Counted from the stretch's first letter, positions 1 to 6,743 are shown. The stretch is 14,998 nucleotides of DNA from Alphaproteobacteria bacterium (GCA_013003285.1 JABDJY010000505.1:1-14998), one strand, 5' to 3'. Program-made: numbers and translations. The notes: generated from the letters alone by a model not told the origin.

Positions 1-2
1 CC

Positions 3-647
3 GCGCTGTTCGGCGCCGCCTTCGCCTATGCGGTTTTGGCCGTCGTCATGAGCGTACGCAATTTCTGGCGCGATATCGAAACCCCGACCGCGGCTTATAC
101 ACGCAGCGTTTGGCAGGCGATCAAAGACGCCGCAAGCCTGCGCTATCTCGATGGTGGCGGCGATGGCTGTTACGCTGGCGATGATAAGCCGGAGGATAAT
201 CGCCGGCTCTATCACCATCTCACCTTCTATGGATTTCTGCTGTGCTTTGCCGCCACGTCGGTGGCGACTTTCTACCATTATCTGCTGGGCCTCGAGGCGC
301 CATACGCCTGGTACGATCTGCCGGTGGTGCTGGGCACGATCGGCGGCATCGGCCTGCTGGTGGGGCCGGCCGGGCTGTTAAGGGCCAAGCTGGCCCGCGA
401 CCCGGCGCTGGAAGACAAGGCGCGCTTCGGTATGGACGCCGCCTTCCTGGCCATGCTGTTCCTGACCAGCCTGACCGGCCTGTTACTTTTATTCTTCCGC
501 GCGTCCCCGGCCATGGGGCTATTGCTGGCGATCCATCTGGGGGTGGTGTTCGCCCTATTTATTACCATGCCATATGGCAAGTTTATGCACGGGCTCTACC
601 GGTTCGCGGCGCTGCTGCGCTATGCCAAGGAACGGCAGTCCCATTAG
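3..647 (+). CDS. tcuB: TcuB/CitB-type electron-transfer protein, C-terminal membrane part (5' partial)
   Basis: The reading frame is open to the left edge, so this is the last ~214 residues of a longer protein. Known TcuB proteins carry N-terminal Fe-S cluster motifs, which here would lie outside the window, and a cytochrome-b-like membrane half. TcuB passes electrons from reduced flavin of the dehydrogenase TcuA to the membrane during tricarballylate oxidation. What is visible matches the membrane half: a charged FWRDI segment, then hydrophobic helices starting at LYHHLTFYGFLL, a glycine-rich helix (VVLGTIGGIGLLVGPAGLL), a TSLTGLLLL helix, and the closing AIHLGVV and PYGKFMHGLYRFAALL segments. 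Histidines in these helices are candidate haem ligands. A TTG at 36 is not the start, because the helix upstream belongs to the same protein. The partner tcuA would be expected upstream, outside the window. The gene stops with TAG, 27 bases before the convergent Sel1 gene. Confidence 0.82.
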   Translation, partial: ALFGAAFAYAVLAVVMSVRNFWRDIETPTAAYTRSVWQAIKDAASLRYLDGGGDGCYAGDDKPEDNRRLYHHLTFYGFLLCFAATSVATFYHYLLGLEAPYAWYDLPVVLGTIGGIGLLVGPAGLLRAKLARDPALEDKARFGMDAAFLAMLFLTSLTGLLLLFFRASPAMGLLLAIHLGVVFALFITMPYGKFMHGLYRFAALLRYAKERQSH

Positions 648-674
648 TTCGCGCCGCGGGCAAATCGATCAGCC

Positions 675-2384
675 TTACCGGTGTTTCACCTGCCACTCGC
701 GGACCAGCTTTTTCGCTGCGGATAGATCGCCGGGCGACATTTTTGCGGCGACCTTGTCGCGGTCCCGCGCACCGACCTGCATGCCTTGTTCTGTCGCCAG
801 TGCGAGCCACAAATAGGCGTTCACATTGTTTGTGGGGACGCCCTGGCCGTTGGCATACATGAGACCGAGGAGATATTGCGCGCTGACTTCGCCCTGTTCC
901 GCGGCCCGGCTGTACCATGTCGCCGCTGCGACAAGGTCCTTCGGAACGCCCCGTCCACTGCCGTACAGGGCGCCGAGTTTGAACTGGGCCGTCGCGTCCC
1001 CTTGCTCCGCAGCCCGGCTGTACCACTTGGCTGCCTCGTTGAGTTCCTGCGGAACGCCACGGCCTGATTCATACAAGGCGGCGAGACGGAACTGGGAGTG
1101 CACAAAGTTTTGTGCTGCCGCCCTGTGATACCATATAACGGCTTCCCTGTAGCTCTGTGGGACGCCCTCGCCCCGTTCATGAAGGACCGCGAGATTGTGC
1201 TGGGCGTTGGCAAGCCGTTGCTCAGCGGCACGGCGATACCATCTCGCCGCAGCTGTAAAATCTTGGGTGGTTCCCTTGCCAGTCGCGTTTAAGACGCCGA
1301 GATTGAACTGAGCGACGGCGTATCCTTTCGTGGCAGCCTGGCTGTATAAAGCTTTCGCCTCGGCATAGTCCTGAGCGACGCCCCACCCTTTTTCGTATAA
1401 TGCACCGAGGTCGTTCTGCGCGATCGGGTCGCCCTGCGCGGCGGCTCTCCGATACCATTTCGCCGCCTCGCCATAGTCTCGCGTTACGCCGAGGCCTTTT
1501 TCGTACATCACGCCAAGGTTGGTTTGGGCGGCGAATTGACCTTGTGAGGCGGCAAGGAGGTACCATTCGGCGGCGATCGCATAGTCTTGCGGAATGCCGC
1601 GGCCATTTTCGTACAAGACGGCGAGTAGCAGCTGGGCATTGGCGTTGCCGTTCCTTGCCGCTTGGTTATAAAATTTCGCCGCCTCACCATAATCCAGCGG
1701 TACGCCCCGACCGGACTCATATAAGAGGCCTAAATTTGTCTGTGCTTTCGCATTGCCCTGCCGAGCGGCCTCCTTGTACCACCGCGCGGCTTCGGCGGAA
1801 TTTTGTGTGACGCCGCGCCCCTTGTCGTACAAGACGCCAAGATTAGTTTGTGCGAAATGCTCCCCCTGTTCGGCGGCCAGACGGTACCATTTCGCGGCTT
1901 CGGCATGGTCTTGTGGAACGCCGCGGCCCGTGTCGTACAACACCCCGAGATTGGCCTGGGCATAGGCGTTTCCTTGCAATGCCCCCCGGCGGTACCACTT
2001 GGCGGCTTTTTCCAAACTCTTTTCGACACCGCGGCCGATCTCGTACATGAAACCAAGGTCGTTCTGCCCCGCGGGAGAGCCCCGTTCGGCAGACCGGCGG
2101 AACCACTTCTCGGCCTCGGTACGGTTTAGCGGTACGCCAAAGCCGCTATTGTAGAAGGCCCCCAGCGCGTATTGCGCCTCGGCGAGGCCCTGCGCAGCTG
2201 CGCTTTGAAGCCATTTCGCGGCCTCGGAATCGTTCCCGGCCGTGCCAAGGCCGAGTGAATACATCCGGGCGAGGGCGAATTGCGCGGGGCCAAAACCGTT
2301 CTCGGCCGCCTTGCGGTACCAGCTGAAAGCCTCGGCGAGGTTTTGCGGTCCCCCCAGGCCTTGTTCATGCAATTCACCAAGCAA
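675..2384 (-). CDS. Sel1-repeat protein, C-terminal fragment downstream of the amber codon
   Basis: About 569 residues remain open in the same frame as the lipoprotein after the amber codon. They hold most of repeat 4, all of repeats 5-18, and the C-terminal tail (MSPGDLSAAKKLVREW), which resembles the usual end of Sel1 proteins. The only start near the break is a TTG at 2384 inside repeat 4, with no Shine-Dalgarno site and no signal sequence. Independent expression is therefore doubtful and an export route is missing. Intact repeat spacing over 1.7 kb shows that the reading frame was under selection until very recently, or still is. Confidence 0.6.
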   Translation of the reverse strand: MLGELHEQGLGGPQNLAEAFSWYRKAAENGFGPAQFALARMYSLGLGTAGNDSEAAKWLQSAAAQGLAEAQYALGAFYNSGFGVPLNRTEAEKWFRRSAERGSPAGQNDLGFMYEIGRGVEKSLEKAAKWYRRGALQGNAYAQANLGVLYDTGRGVPQDHAEAAKWYRLAAEQGEHFAQTNLGVLYDKGRGVTQNSAEAARWYKEAARQGNAKAQTNLGLLYESGRGVPLDYGEAAKFYNQAARNGNANAQLLLAVLYENGRGIPQDYAIAAEWYLLAASQGQFAAQTNLGVMYEKGLGVTRDYGEAAKWYRRAAAQGDPIAQNDLGALYEKGWGVAQDYAEAKALYSQAATKGYAVAQFNLGVLNATGKGTTQDFTAAARWYRRAAEQRLANAQHNLAVLHERGEGVPQSYREAVIWYHRAAAQNFVHSQFRLAALYESGRGVPQELNEAAKWYSRAAEQGDATAQFKLGALYGSGRGVPKDLVAAATWYSRAAEQGEVSAQYLLGLMYANGQGVPTNNVNAYLWLALATEQGMQVGARDRDKVAAKMSPGDLSAAKKLVREWQVKHR

Positions 2385-2726
2385 CGTCTGCGCGGCGGGG
2401 ACAGCCTGCGCGGCAGCTTTGCCGTACTATTTCCGCGCCGCGGTAAATTCCTGCGGCACGCCCTTACCTGTGTCGTACAAGAACCCCAGTTGCAACTGGG
2501 CGAAGAAATCGCCCTGGTCGGCGGCCCGGCGATACCATTTAGCCGCCTCGGCAAAATCTTGCGGCACACCTTCGCCTAACGCGTATAACGCGCCGAGCTC
2601 TGCCTCCGCCACTGCATGGCCCTGTTCGGCGGCCTGTTGGTACCAGGCGATGGCTTCGGCCGAATCCTGGGGCACGCCGTCGCCATCGAGATACATTACC
2701 GCAAGCCCAAACTGTGCGTCGGCGTT
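783..2726 (-). repeat. Tandem array of eighteen 108-base Sel1-coding units
   Basis: The array encodes 18 contiguous 36-residue Sel1 units with no insertions or deletions between them. DNA identity between units is moderate: phrases for EAAKWYRxAA and GVPQD recur, but the units differ at many positions. It is therefore an old, diversified coding repeat rather than a recent DNA expansion. The most similar neighbours by eye are units 8-10 and 12. Confidence 0.85.
2427..2429 (-). other. In-frame amber codon replacing a conserved Trp codon
   Basis: The minus-strand codon is TAG, preceded by codons for TAARK and followed by codons for YGKAAAQ. In the other repeats this column is Trp followed by Tyr or another large residue. 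TGG would need only a c at 2428 on the + strand. TAG is also the normal stop of several neighbours (for example at 647, 3871, 7530, 8480 and 10748), so genome-wide amber reassignment is not supported. Confidence 0.85.
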
Positions 2727-2978
2727 ACCCTGTCTGGCCAACGGCACCCATTCATTCAGTGCGGTATCGTAATCGCCGACGCTGTATGCTTCCAAACCTC
2801 GGTTGTAGTCGCGCGCCGCCTGGTTGCCGCTCACAATCGGGATCTCAGGACTGCGCGTTTCGCTACGTGTTTCGGAATTCCGACTGCTGTCCTGGGGGTC
2901 AGAACCCCGGCTGTTTTCCTGGGCACAGGCTGTGAGGGCTGTGACGGCGATTATTGATGCGTATAGAATCGGTTTCAT
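2427..2978 (-). CDS. Truncated Sel1 lipoprotein, N-terminal fragment (183 aa)
   Basis: This is the piece that would be made if the amber codon acts as a normal stop. It has the signal peptide with lipobox Cys18, the polar linker, and two complete Sel1 repeats plus most of a third (to residue 183). No clear Shine-Dalgarno sequence precedes the ATG at 2978 or the alternative ATG at 3011, which would add 11 residues before the signal peptide. It could still be exported and lipidated, but would have only about one seventh of the solenoid. It is the 5' part of the broken gene spanning 675-2978. Confidence 0.6.
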   Translation of the reverse strand: MKPILYASIIAVTALTACAQENSRGSDPQDSSRNSETRSETRSPEIPIVSGNQAARDYNRGLEAYSVGDYDTALNEWVPLARQGNADAQFGLAVMYLDGDGVPQDSAEAIAWYQQAAEQGHAVAEAELGALYALGEGVPQDFAEAAKWYRRAADQGDFFAQLQLGFLYDTGKGVPQEFTAARK

Positions 2979-3049
2979 GCTGGCGAGCTTATCACTAACT
3001 ATTCCCGCCATAGAAGTGGGATTAGCGTCGTTGGTTAACAGCTTGGCTT

Positions 3050-3091
3050 TTGGCTGACGGCCGTCGCCCCTATACTTCCCGCCAAAGGGGG
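3050..3091 (+). promoter_or_regulatory. Putative promoter and Shine-Dalgarno site of the crotonase gene
   Basis: A good -10 hexamer TATACT lies at 3071-3076. A weak -35 (TTGGCT at 3050-3055) sits 15 bases upstream, which is short of the ideal 17. A strong AAAGGGGG ribosome site at 3084-3091 lies nine bases before the ATG at 3101. The leader would be only about 20 bases. This lies in the 122-base divergent gap shared with the Sel1 gene, where I see no other clear signal. Confidence 0.4.
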
Positions 3092-3100
3092 AACATAGGT

Positions 3101-3871
3101 ATGGCAGATGACGTCGTAACGGTTCGCGAGCCGACGCCGGGAGTGGCGCTGGTGACGCTGAACCGGCCCGAAAAGCGCAATGCGCTGTCGGCCGAGCTCA
3201 AGCGGGCGCTGACCGAGACGGCGCGTGATCTGGCCGAGCGCACCGATATCGGCGCGGTGATCCTCACCGGCGCCGGTGGCGCGTTTACCGCCGGCAACGA
3301 TATTTCCGAGAGCAATTCGTTCGCCCAGGAACTCCCCTTGGTGGAGGCGCGCCGGCATATCCGGTTGGGCTTGGAATTATGCAAGGCCTGGGAGACCATG
3401 CCGCAACTCACCATCGCCGCCATCGACGGGTTTTGTATCGGCGGTGGCATATCCATCGCCGTCGCCTGCGACTTTCGAATCCTCCAGCGTGAGGCCTGGA
3501 TCCGCGCGCCCGAGGTCGAGCTCGGCATCACCTATTCCTGGGGCACCCTGCCGCGGTTGGTGCGCCTGGTCGGGCCGCAGCGGGCCAAGCTGATCGCCGC
3601 GGTGGCCCGCAAGGTCGATGCCGAAACGGCGCTGGCCTGGGGGCTTTGCGACGAAGTCGCCGATGACGCGCAGGCGGCGGCGCTGGAGATGGCGGACGAG
3701 ATCGTCAGCAAGCCGCGGGTCGCCCAGCAGATGATCAAGGAATCGATCAACCGCCAGACCGCCGGCCTCGATCTCGGCACGCTGGAGCAGGATCAGGTGC
3801 TGCTCAACATCAGCGATCCCGAGACGCGGGCGCTGCAAGCCGCCGTCCTCGATAGGATATCCGAGAAATAG
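3101..3871 (+). CDS. Enoyl-CoA hydratase/isomerase (crotonase) family protein
   Basis: A 256-residue single-domain crotonase, the usual family length. The N-terminal strand LVTLNRPEKRNALS (residues 17-30), the oxyanion-hole segment AFTAGNDIS (61-69) and the glycine-rich CIGGGISIAVACDF (112-125) are all present. Crotonases stabilise an enolate of an acyl-CoA thioester and catalyse hydration, isomerisation or hydrolysis. Of the two catalytic glutamates of classical hydratase, the second is kept (Glu138 in APEVELG), but the first (Glu in GGGCE) is replaced by Ser118. Simple hydratase activity is therefore uncertain, and an isomerase or another crotonase reaction is as likely. The start at 3101 is chosen for its strong upstream AAAGGGGG; a TTG at 3050 has no such site. 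It ends convergently, 17 bases before the GNAT gene. Possibly part of the same catabolic locus as the genes at 6.7-10.7 kb, though transcribed alone. Confidence 0.88.
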   Translation: MADDVVTVREPTPGVALVTLNRPEKRNALSAELKRALTETARDLAERTDIGAVILTGAGGAFTAGNDISESNSFAQELPLVEARRHIRLGLELCKAWETMPQLTIAAIDGFCIGGGISIAVACDFRILQREAWIRAPEVELGITYSWGTLPRLVRLVGPQRAKLIAAVARKVDAETALAWGLCDEVADDAQAAALEMADEIVSKPRVAQQMIKESINRQTAGLDLGTLEQDQVLLNISDPETRALQAAVLDRISEK

Positions 3872-3888
3872 CACCGGTGTGCGCTGAT

Positions 3889-4736
3889 CTATCCCAACTC
3901 GAACGTGGTGATGCCGAAGATGCGCGCCAACGGCAGTTCGGGCGCCGCGCCTTTGTACATGCGCGCGGTCTCGAACACCGGCGTCATGGCGTAACGTTCG
4001 GCCGGGGCGGTGGCGGCCCCATTGGGTTCGGGCGGATCGAGATAGACCGGACCGTCGTTGGCCTGGCTGGCCAGCGCGCGAAAGAGGAGATCGGCATCGG
4101 CCGGGGTCTCGGCGAAGAGCGGGCCGATCTGGTAGCCCTCGCGGCACTGGCGGATGATCCCGTAGCCGGCGAGATCGCCACCATCAATCAGGGCAAAGCC
4201 TGAGCGGGTTGCCGTCGGCGTCAGCCAGGGACGCAGAAATGCTTGCCGGGATGCCGGAAAGAACGGCGCGTCATAGCCCGACACGGCGTCGATCACGCTA
4301 GCGTCGATCCGGCGCAATCTCGCGTCGGTGGGCGGTGCGCAATCGACCGATCCGCCGTAACGCACATTGCGGTGGGCGAGCTCGAAACCAGACTTCCGGT
4401 AATTTTCCTGCTGGTCGATGACCCCGTCGAGACCGATGGTGCGCCCGCTAAGATGGGCCATGCCGGCCTGCCAGACCCGCAGCCCATACCCTTGCCCGCG
4501 AAATTCGGGCCTGCACATATAGAACCCAATGAAGCCGAAATCGGCGCCATAGCGGATGGCGGAGATGCAGGCGATCAGGCGCTCGTCCCGCCACCCGCCG
4601 ATGAAACCGCCCGGGTCGGCGCCGTGGAACGGGTCGCCATCGTCCAGGCCGGGGTTCCAGCCCTCGTTGGCCGCCCATTCGATGGCGGTGTCGAGCTCGA
4701 CCTTTTCAGGGCGCGAATGTCGAGATTCCCGGCCAT
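3889..4736 (-). pseudogene. GNAT-family N-acetyltransferase, frameshifted near the start
   Basis: With one base restored, this is a 282-residue two-domain protein: an N-terminal GNAT fold and a C-terminal Acetyltransf_18-like domain (GYGIIRQCREGYQIGPLF, then VYLDPPEPN and a closing FGITTFELG). The acetyl-CoA loop RGQGYG is at corrected residues 80-85. The ATG at 4736 reads MAGNLDIRALK in one frame. The continuation KVELDTAIEWAANEGWNPG lies in the -1 frame, starting at 4704, and has no ATG, GTG or TTG before 4518. The break sits in a four-base A run (TTTT on + at 4703-4706); one extra A joins the frames into a family-like sequence. Starting at 4518 instead would lose 73 residues of the GNAT core. 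The start lies four bases after the amidohydrolase stop, so it is third in that operon. The substrate is unknown. Confidence 0.8.
4703..4706 (-). other. Frameshift site in a short A run of the GNAT gene
   Basis: The minus strand reads CTGAAAAGG. A fifth A would give Leu-Lys-Lys-Val and connect the ATG at 4736 with the long downstream frame. There is no classic X-XXY-YYZ slippery heptamer, so a deletion or base-calling error is more likely than programmed -1 frameshifting. Confidence 0.7.
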
Positions 4737-4740
4737 CGCG

Positions 4741-6012
4741 TTAGGCGCCCGGCATTGGCAGGCGATGGGTGGTCCGGGTTTCGGTCTGCGCCACCACGCG
4801 GCCGCGTTTGATGACATAGTTGCGGTCGACCGTACCGGTAATCGCCTCGGCGGCGGTTCGCGCGTCGAGAATAACCAAATCGCCGGCGCTACCGGGCGCG
4901 GTGCCATAATCGGACAGGCCCAACACGCGCGCGCCGTTGACCGTCGGCATGGCGAATACCGCCTCGATCTCATCCGGCTGGCTCATATGGGCCGCATGGG
5001 CAATGAGCAGCGCTAGCTCCAGCGGATCGTCGCGGCCGAACGGATAGAACATGTCGCGCAGATTATCCTGCCCGAACGACACGTTGACGCCGCGGGCCAG
5101 CAACTCCTTGACCCGGGTCAGGCCGCGGCGCTTGGGATGATCGTCGTCGCGGCCTTGCAGCATCAAATTCGTCGCCGGGTTGGCGATCATGTGGATACCG
5201 GCCTCGGCGACCATGTCGAGAACGCGGTCGGCATAATCCTGGTCGTAGGCCGCGAGCGCGCAAGTGTGACCGGCGGTGACCCGGCCCTGGAGGCCGTTCG
5301 CGATCGTCGCCGCGCACAAGATTTCCAGGGTGCGGGCGTTGGGATCGTCGCTCTCGTCGATATGCATATCCACATCGGCGTCGTGGGCCGCGGCGATTTC
5401 GAAGGCGATGCGAATATGTTCGGCGCTTTCCGCCGGACCCGCCTCGTTGAACGGCATGCCGCCCACCACGTCGGCGCCGCGCGCCATGGCCTGCTCCAAT
5501 AGCGCCGCGGTGCCGGGATCACCGACGATGCCAAGTTGGGGAAAGGCGACGATCTGGAGGTCGATCACCTCGGCGTAGCGGGCGCGCACGTCGAGCAGCG
5601 CGTCCAGGGGAATCAGTCCACAGGCGCTATCGACATCGATATGGGTGCGCATATGTGTGACGCCGTTGGTGATCGCGGAGGTGATGATGCGACCGGCGCG
5701 CTCGGCAATATCTTCGACCATATAGGCCGCCTTGCGCGCACCGAGAATATCGATGGCTTCGCCGAGCGATCCGCTGCGGTTTACCGGCACGCTGTCGGCG
5801 AGCAGCACCTTGTCGAGATGGATATGGGGTTCGATGAAGCCGGGAATACAGAGCCGGCCGGCAGCATCGATAATTTCCGCACCCGCGCTATTGGCCTCAC
5901 CGGCCCCGACATAGCGGCCGTCTGAAATCGCCAGATCCTTTGGCCCATCGGTGCCCCAAATCAGGGCATCGCGGATGATCAGGTCCGCGGCGGGTGCCGT
6001 CGCGACATTCAC
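4741..6012 (-). CDS. Cytosine deaminase-like metal-dependent amidohydrolase (CodA/AtzC type)
   Basis: A 423-residue amidohydrolase close in length to E. coli CodA. The metal and catalytic set is complete: EPHIHLD (His63, His65), MHIDE (His217, Glu220), AGHT (His249) and FGQDN (Asp316). Gln159 in AFPQ matches the CodA base-binding glutamine. The CodA residue after the metal Asp (Asp314) is Asn317 here and the nearby Trp319 becomes Phe322, so the pocket differs and cytosine is probably not the substrate. Relatives deaminate or hydrolyse pyrimidines, triazines, creatinine and isopropylammelide. The enzyme is expected in the cytosol with Fe or Zn. It starts with GTG at 6012, two bases after the GST stop codon, which suggests translational coupling; a weak AGAG precedes it. 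The GNAT gene follows four bases after its stop. It hydrolyses some cyclic amide, amidine or amine; the exact substrate is not visible. Confidence 0.85.
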   Translation of the reverse strand: MNVATAPAADLIIRDALIWGTDGPKDLAISDGRYVGAGEANSAGAEIIDAAGRLCIPGFIEPHIHLDKVLLADSVPVNRSGSLGEAIDILGARKAAYMVEDIAERAGRIITSAITNGVTHMRTHIDVDSACGLIPLDALLDVRARYAEVIDLQIVAFPQLGIVGDPGTAALLEQAMARGADVVGGMPFNEAGPAESAEHIRIAFEIAAAHDADVDMHIDESDDPNARTLEILCAATIANGLQGRVTAGHTCALAAYDQDYADRVLDMVAEAGIHMIANPATNLMLQGRDDDHPKRRGLTRVKELLARGVNVSFGQDNLRDMFYPFGRDDPLELALLIAHAAHMSQPDEIEAVFAMPTVNGARVLGLSDYGTAPGSAGDLVILDARTAAEAITGTVDRNYVIKRGRVVAQTETRTTHRLPMPGA

Positions 6013-6014
6013 CT

Positions 6015-6650
6015 CTATACGGCCGCGCTTGGCCGCTCACTAATAGCGGCGAACCAGCGCCGCGCATTGTCGGCGGTATCGGGCAGTTCGAATTTTACCC
6101 GGTTGGCGAAGCTGACGGCACAAAAGGCGGTGATATCGGCGATGGAGAAATTCTCGCCGGCAACATAGTCGCGGCCCTCGAGGATAGTGTCGAGGGTCGT
6201 GAAAAAATGCTCTACCCGTTGCCGGCCGCGCTCGGCCAGTTCGGGAATTTGCGCGTAATTGACCGGGCCGGTCAGGGCGCGATCTTTCAGGCCGGGCGCC
6301 GAATTACGCAAGGCCTCGCCGACGGCCAAAAAGCCATCGAGTTCCATGCGCCATTCCATATCGGCCACCACCGCGCGTTCCGAAGGCGTGCGGCCCATGA
6401 GCGGTGGTTCGGGATAGGCCTCTTCCAGATAGCGGCAGCATCCCGCCGTCGAGGTCAGGCGCGTGCCGTCATCGGTCTCGAGCACCGGCACCGTGCAGTA
6501 GGGATTGATTTCGCGGAAGGCATCGCCCAATTGCTCGGCCTCGCGCAGATTGACTTCGATGGTCTCGATCTGGTCGGTCAGCCCCTTCTCGGCGATGAAC
6601 ATCCGCACCTGTCGCGGGCTTGGTGCGGTACTGCAATCGTAGAATTTCAT
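6015..6650 (-). CDS. Glutathione S-transferase family protein
   Basis: A 211-residue cytosolic-type GST: a thioredoxin-fold N-terminus (MKFYDCSTAPSPRQVRMF) followed by an all-helical C-terminal domain ending ADITAFCAVSFANRV. The cis-proline segment TVPVLETDDG is present. The usual glutathione gamma-glutamyl contact (Glu-Ser in TES.AI) is changed to TSTAG. The cofactor could therefore be held differently, or the protein could act as a thiol-independent isomerase or chaperone. Ser or Cys in the N-terminal CSTAPS stretch is the likely thiol-activating residue. The start at 6650 is chosen because AGGGGGAG lies eight bases upstream at 6659-6666; an ATG at 6680 has no ribosome site. It is first in a three-gene operon with the amidohydrolase (2-base gap) and GNAT (4-base gap), and is transcribed away from the cupin operon. 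Confidence 0.85.
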   Translation of the reverse strand: MKFYDCSTAPSPRQVRMFIAEKGLTDQIETIEVNLREAEQLGDAFREINPYCTVPVLETDDGTRLTSTAGCCRYLEEAYPEPPLMGRTPSERAVVADMEWRMELDGFLAVGEALRNSAPGLKDRALTGPVNYAQIPELAERGRQRVEHFFTTLDTILEGRDYVAGENFSIADITAFCAVSFANRVKFELPDTADNARRWFAAISERPSAAV

Positions 6651-6743
6651 GGCGCGGTCTCCCCCTTTTTGCGTGCGCATCGACGTTGGCGCATTTGTGC
6701 CGTTAAACTATCGGACCGGCAAGGAGCAGGATATAGGCGAAAT
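6651..6743. promoter_or_regulatory. Divergent promoter region with a small inverted repeat
   Basis: This 93-base gap lies between the divergent GST and cupin operons and must hold both promoters. At 6688-6701 there is a 6-2-6 near-palindrome, GGCGCA-TT-TGTGCC, with one mismatch, a candidate operator. A weak + strand promoter can be drawn with TTGGCG at 6686-6691 and TATCGG at 6709-6714 (17-base spacer), which would overlap this palindrome. No regulator gene is adjacent, so control by a distant regulator is assumed. Confidence 0.35.
6659..6666 (-). promoter_or_regulatory. Shine-Dalgarno site fixing the GST start
   Basis: AGGGGGAG on the minus strand, eight bases before the ATG at 6650. It decides for the 211-residue form over the 221-residue form starting at 6680. 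Confidence 0.7.

Larger units (their letters stand above)
675..2978 (-). pseudogene. Sel1-repeat lipoprotein (18 repeats) interrupted by one in-frame amber codon
   Basis: Read through one TAG at 2427-2429, this is a 767-residue lipoprotein. It begins with a lipoprotein signal peptide (MKPILYASIIAVTALTAC, lipobox LTAC, Cys18). A polar low-complexity linker with a SETRSETRS stretch follows to about residue 50, then a short helical lead-in. Eighteen Sel1 repeats of exactly 36 residues fill 85-732, with consensus AxxxLGxxYxxGxGVPQDxxEAAKWYRxAAxQG. A basic C-terminal tail ends the protein. Sel1 repeats form TPR-like solenoids that act as protein-binding scaffolds; the partner here is unknown. The stop falls at residue 184, position 28 of repeat 3, where nearly all repeats have Trp. 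A single base (t instead of c at 2428 on the + strand) turns TGG into TAG. Both sides share one frame and no other stop occurs. A start at 3011 is possible, but 2978 puts the signal peptide at the N-terminus. Either a recent nonsense mutation or a sequence error. Confidence 0.85.

Noticed and set aside
2427..2429. Amber reassignment (stop codon recoding) in this genome
   Set aside because: TAG ends several neighbouring genes at the expected family length, so a general reassignment does not fit.
583..2569. Many overlapping open frames on both strands across the Sel1 gene
   Set aside because: They arise because the repeat is also largely open in other frames; their translations are low-complexity repeats without a known fold.
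783..2726. Regularly spaced repeat array that might be taken for a CRISPR or minisatellite
   Set aside because: The 108-base period matches exactly 36 codons of Sel1 repeats and the units are diverged, so it is a coding repeat.
4703..4709. Programmed -1 ribosomal frameshift in the GNAT gene
   Set aside because: The site is CTGAAAAGG, without a classic slippery heptamer, and no downstream stimulatory hairpin is obvious. GNAT genes are not known to use frameshifting, so deletion or error is simpler.
4293..4973. Several minus-strand open frames overlapping the GNAT gene
   Set aside because: They are arginine- and proline-rich out-of-frame shadows with no domain signature. Only the first 11 codons from 4736 are meaningful, as the true start of the GNAT gene.
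5994..6743. Open frame upstream of and in frame with the first cupin, giving a 363-residue protein
   Set aside because: The extra 250 residues are antisense to the GST gene and not family-like. The cupin begins naturally at the ATG at 6744.
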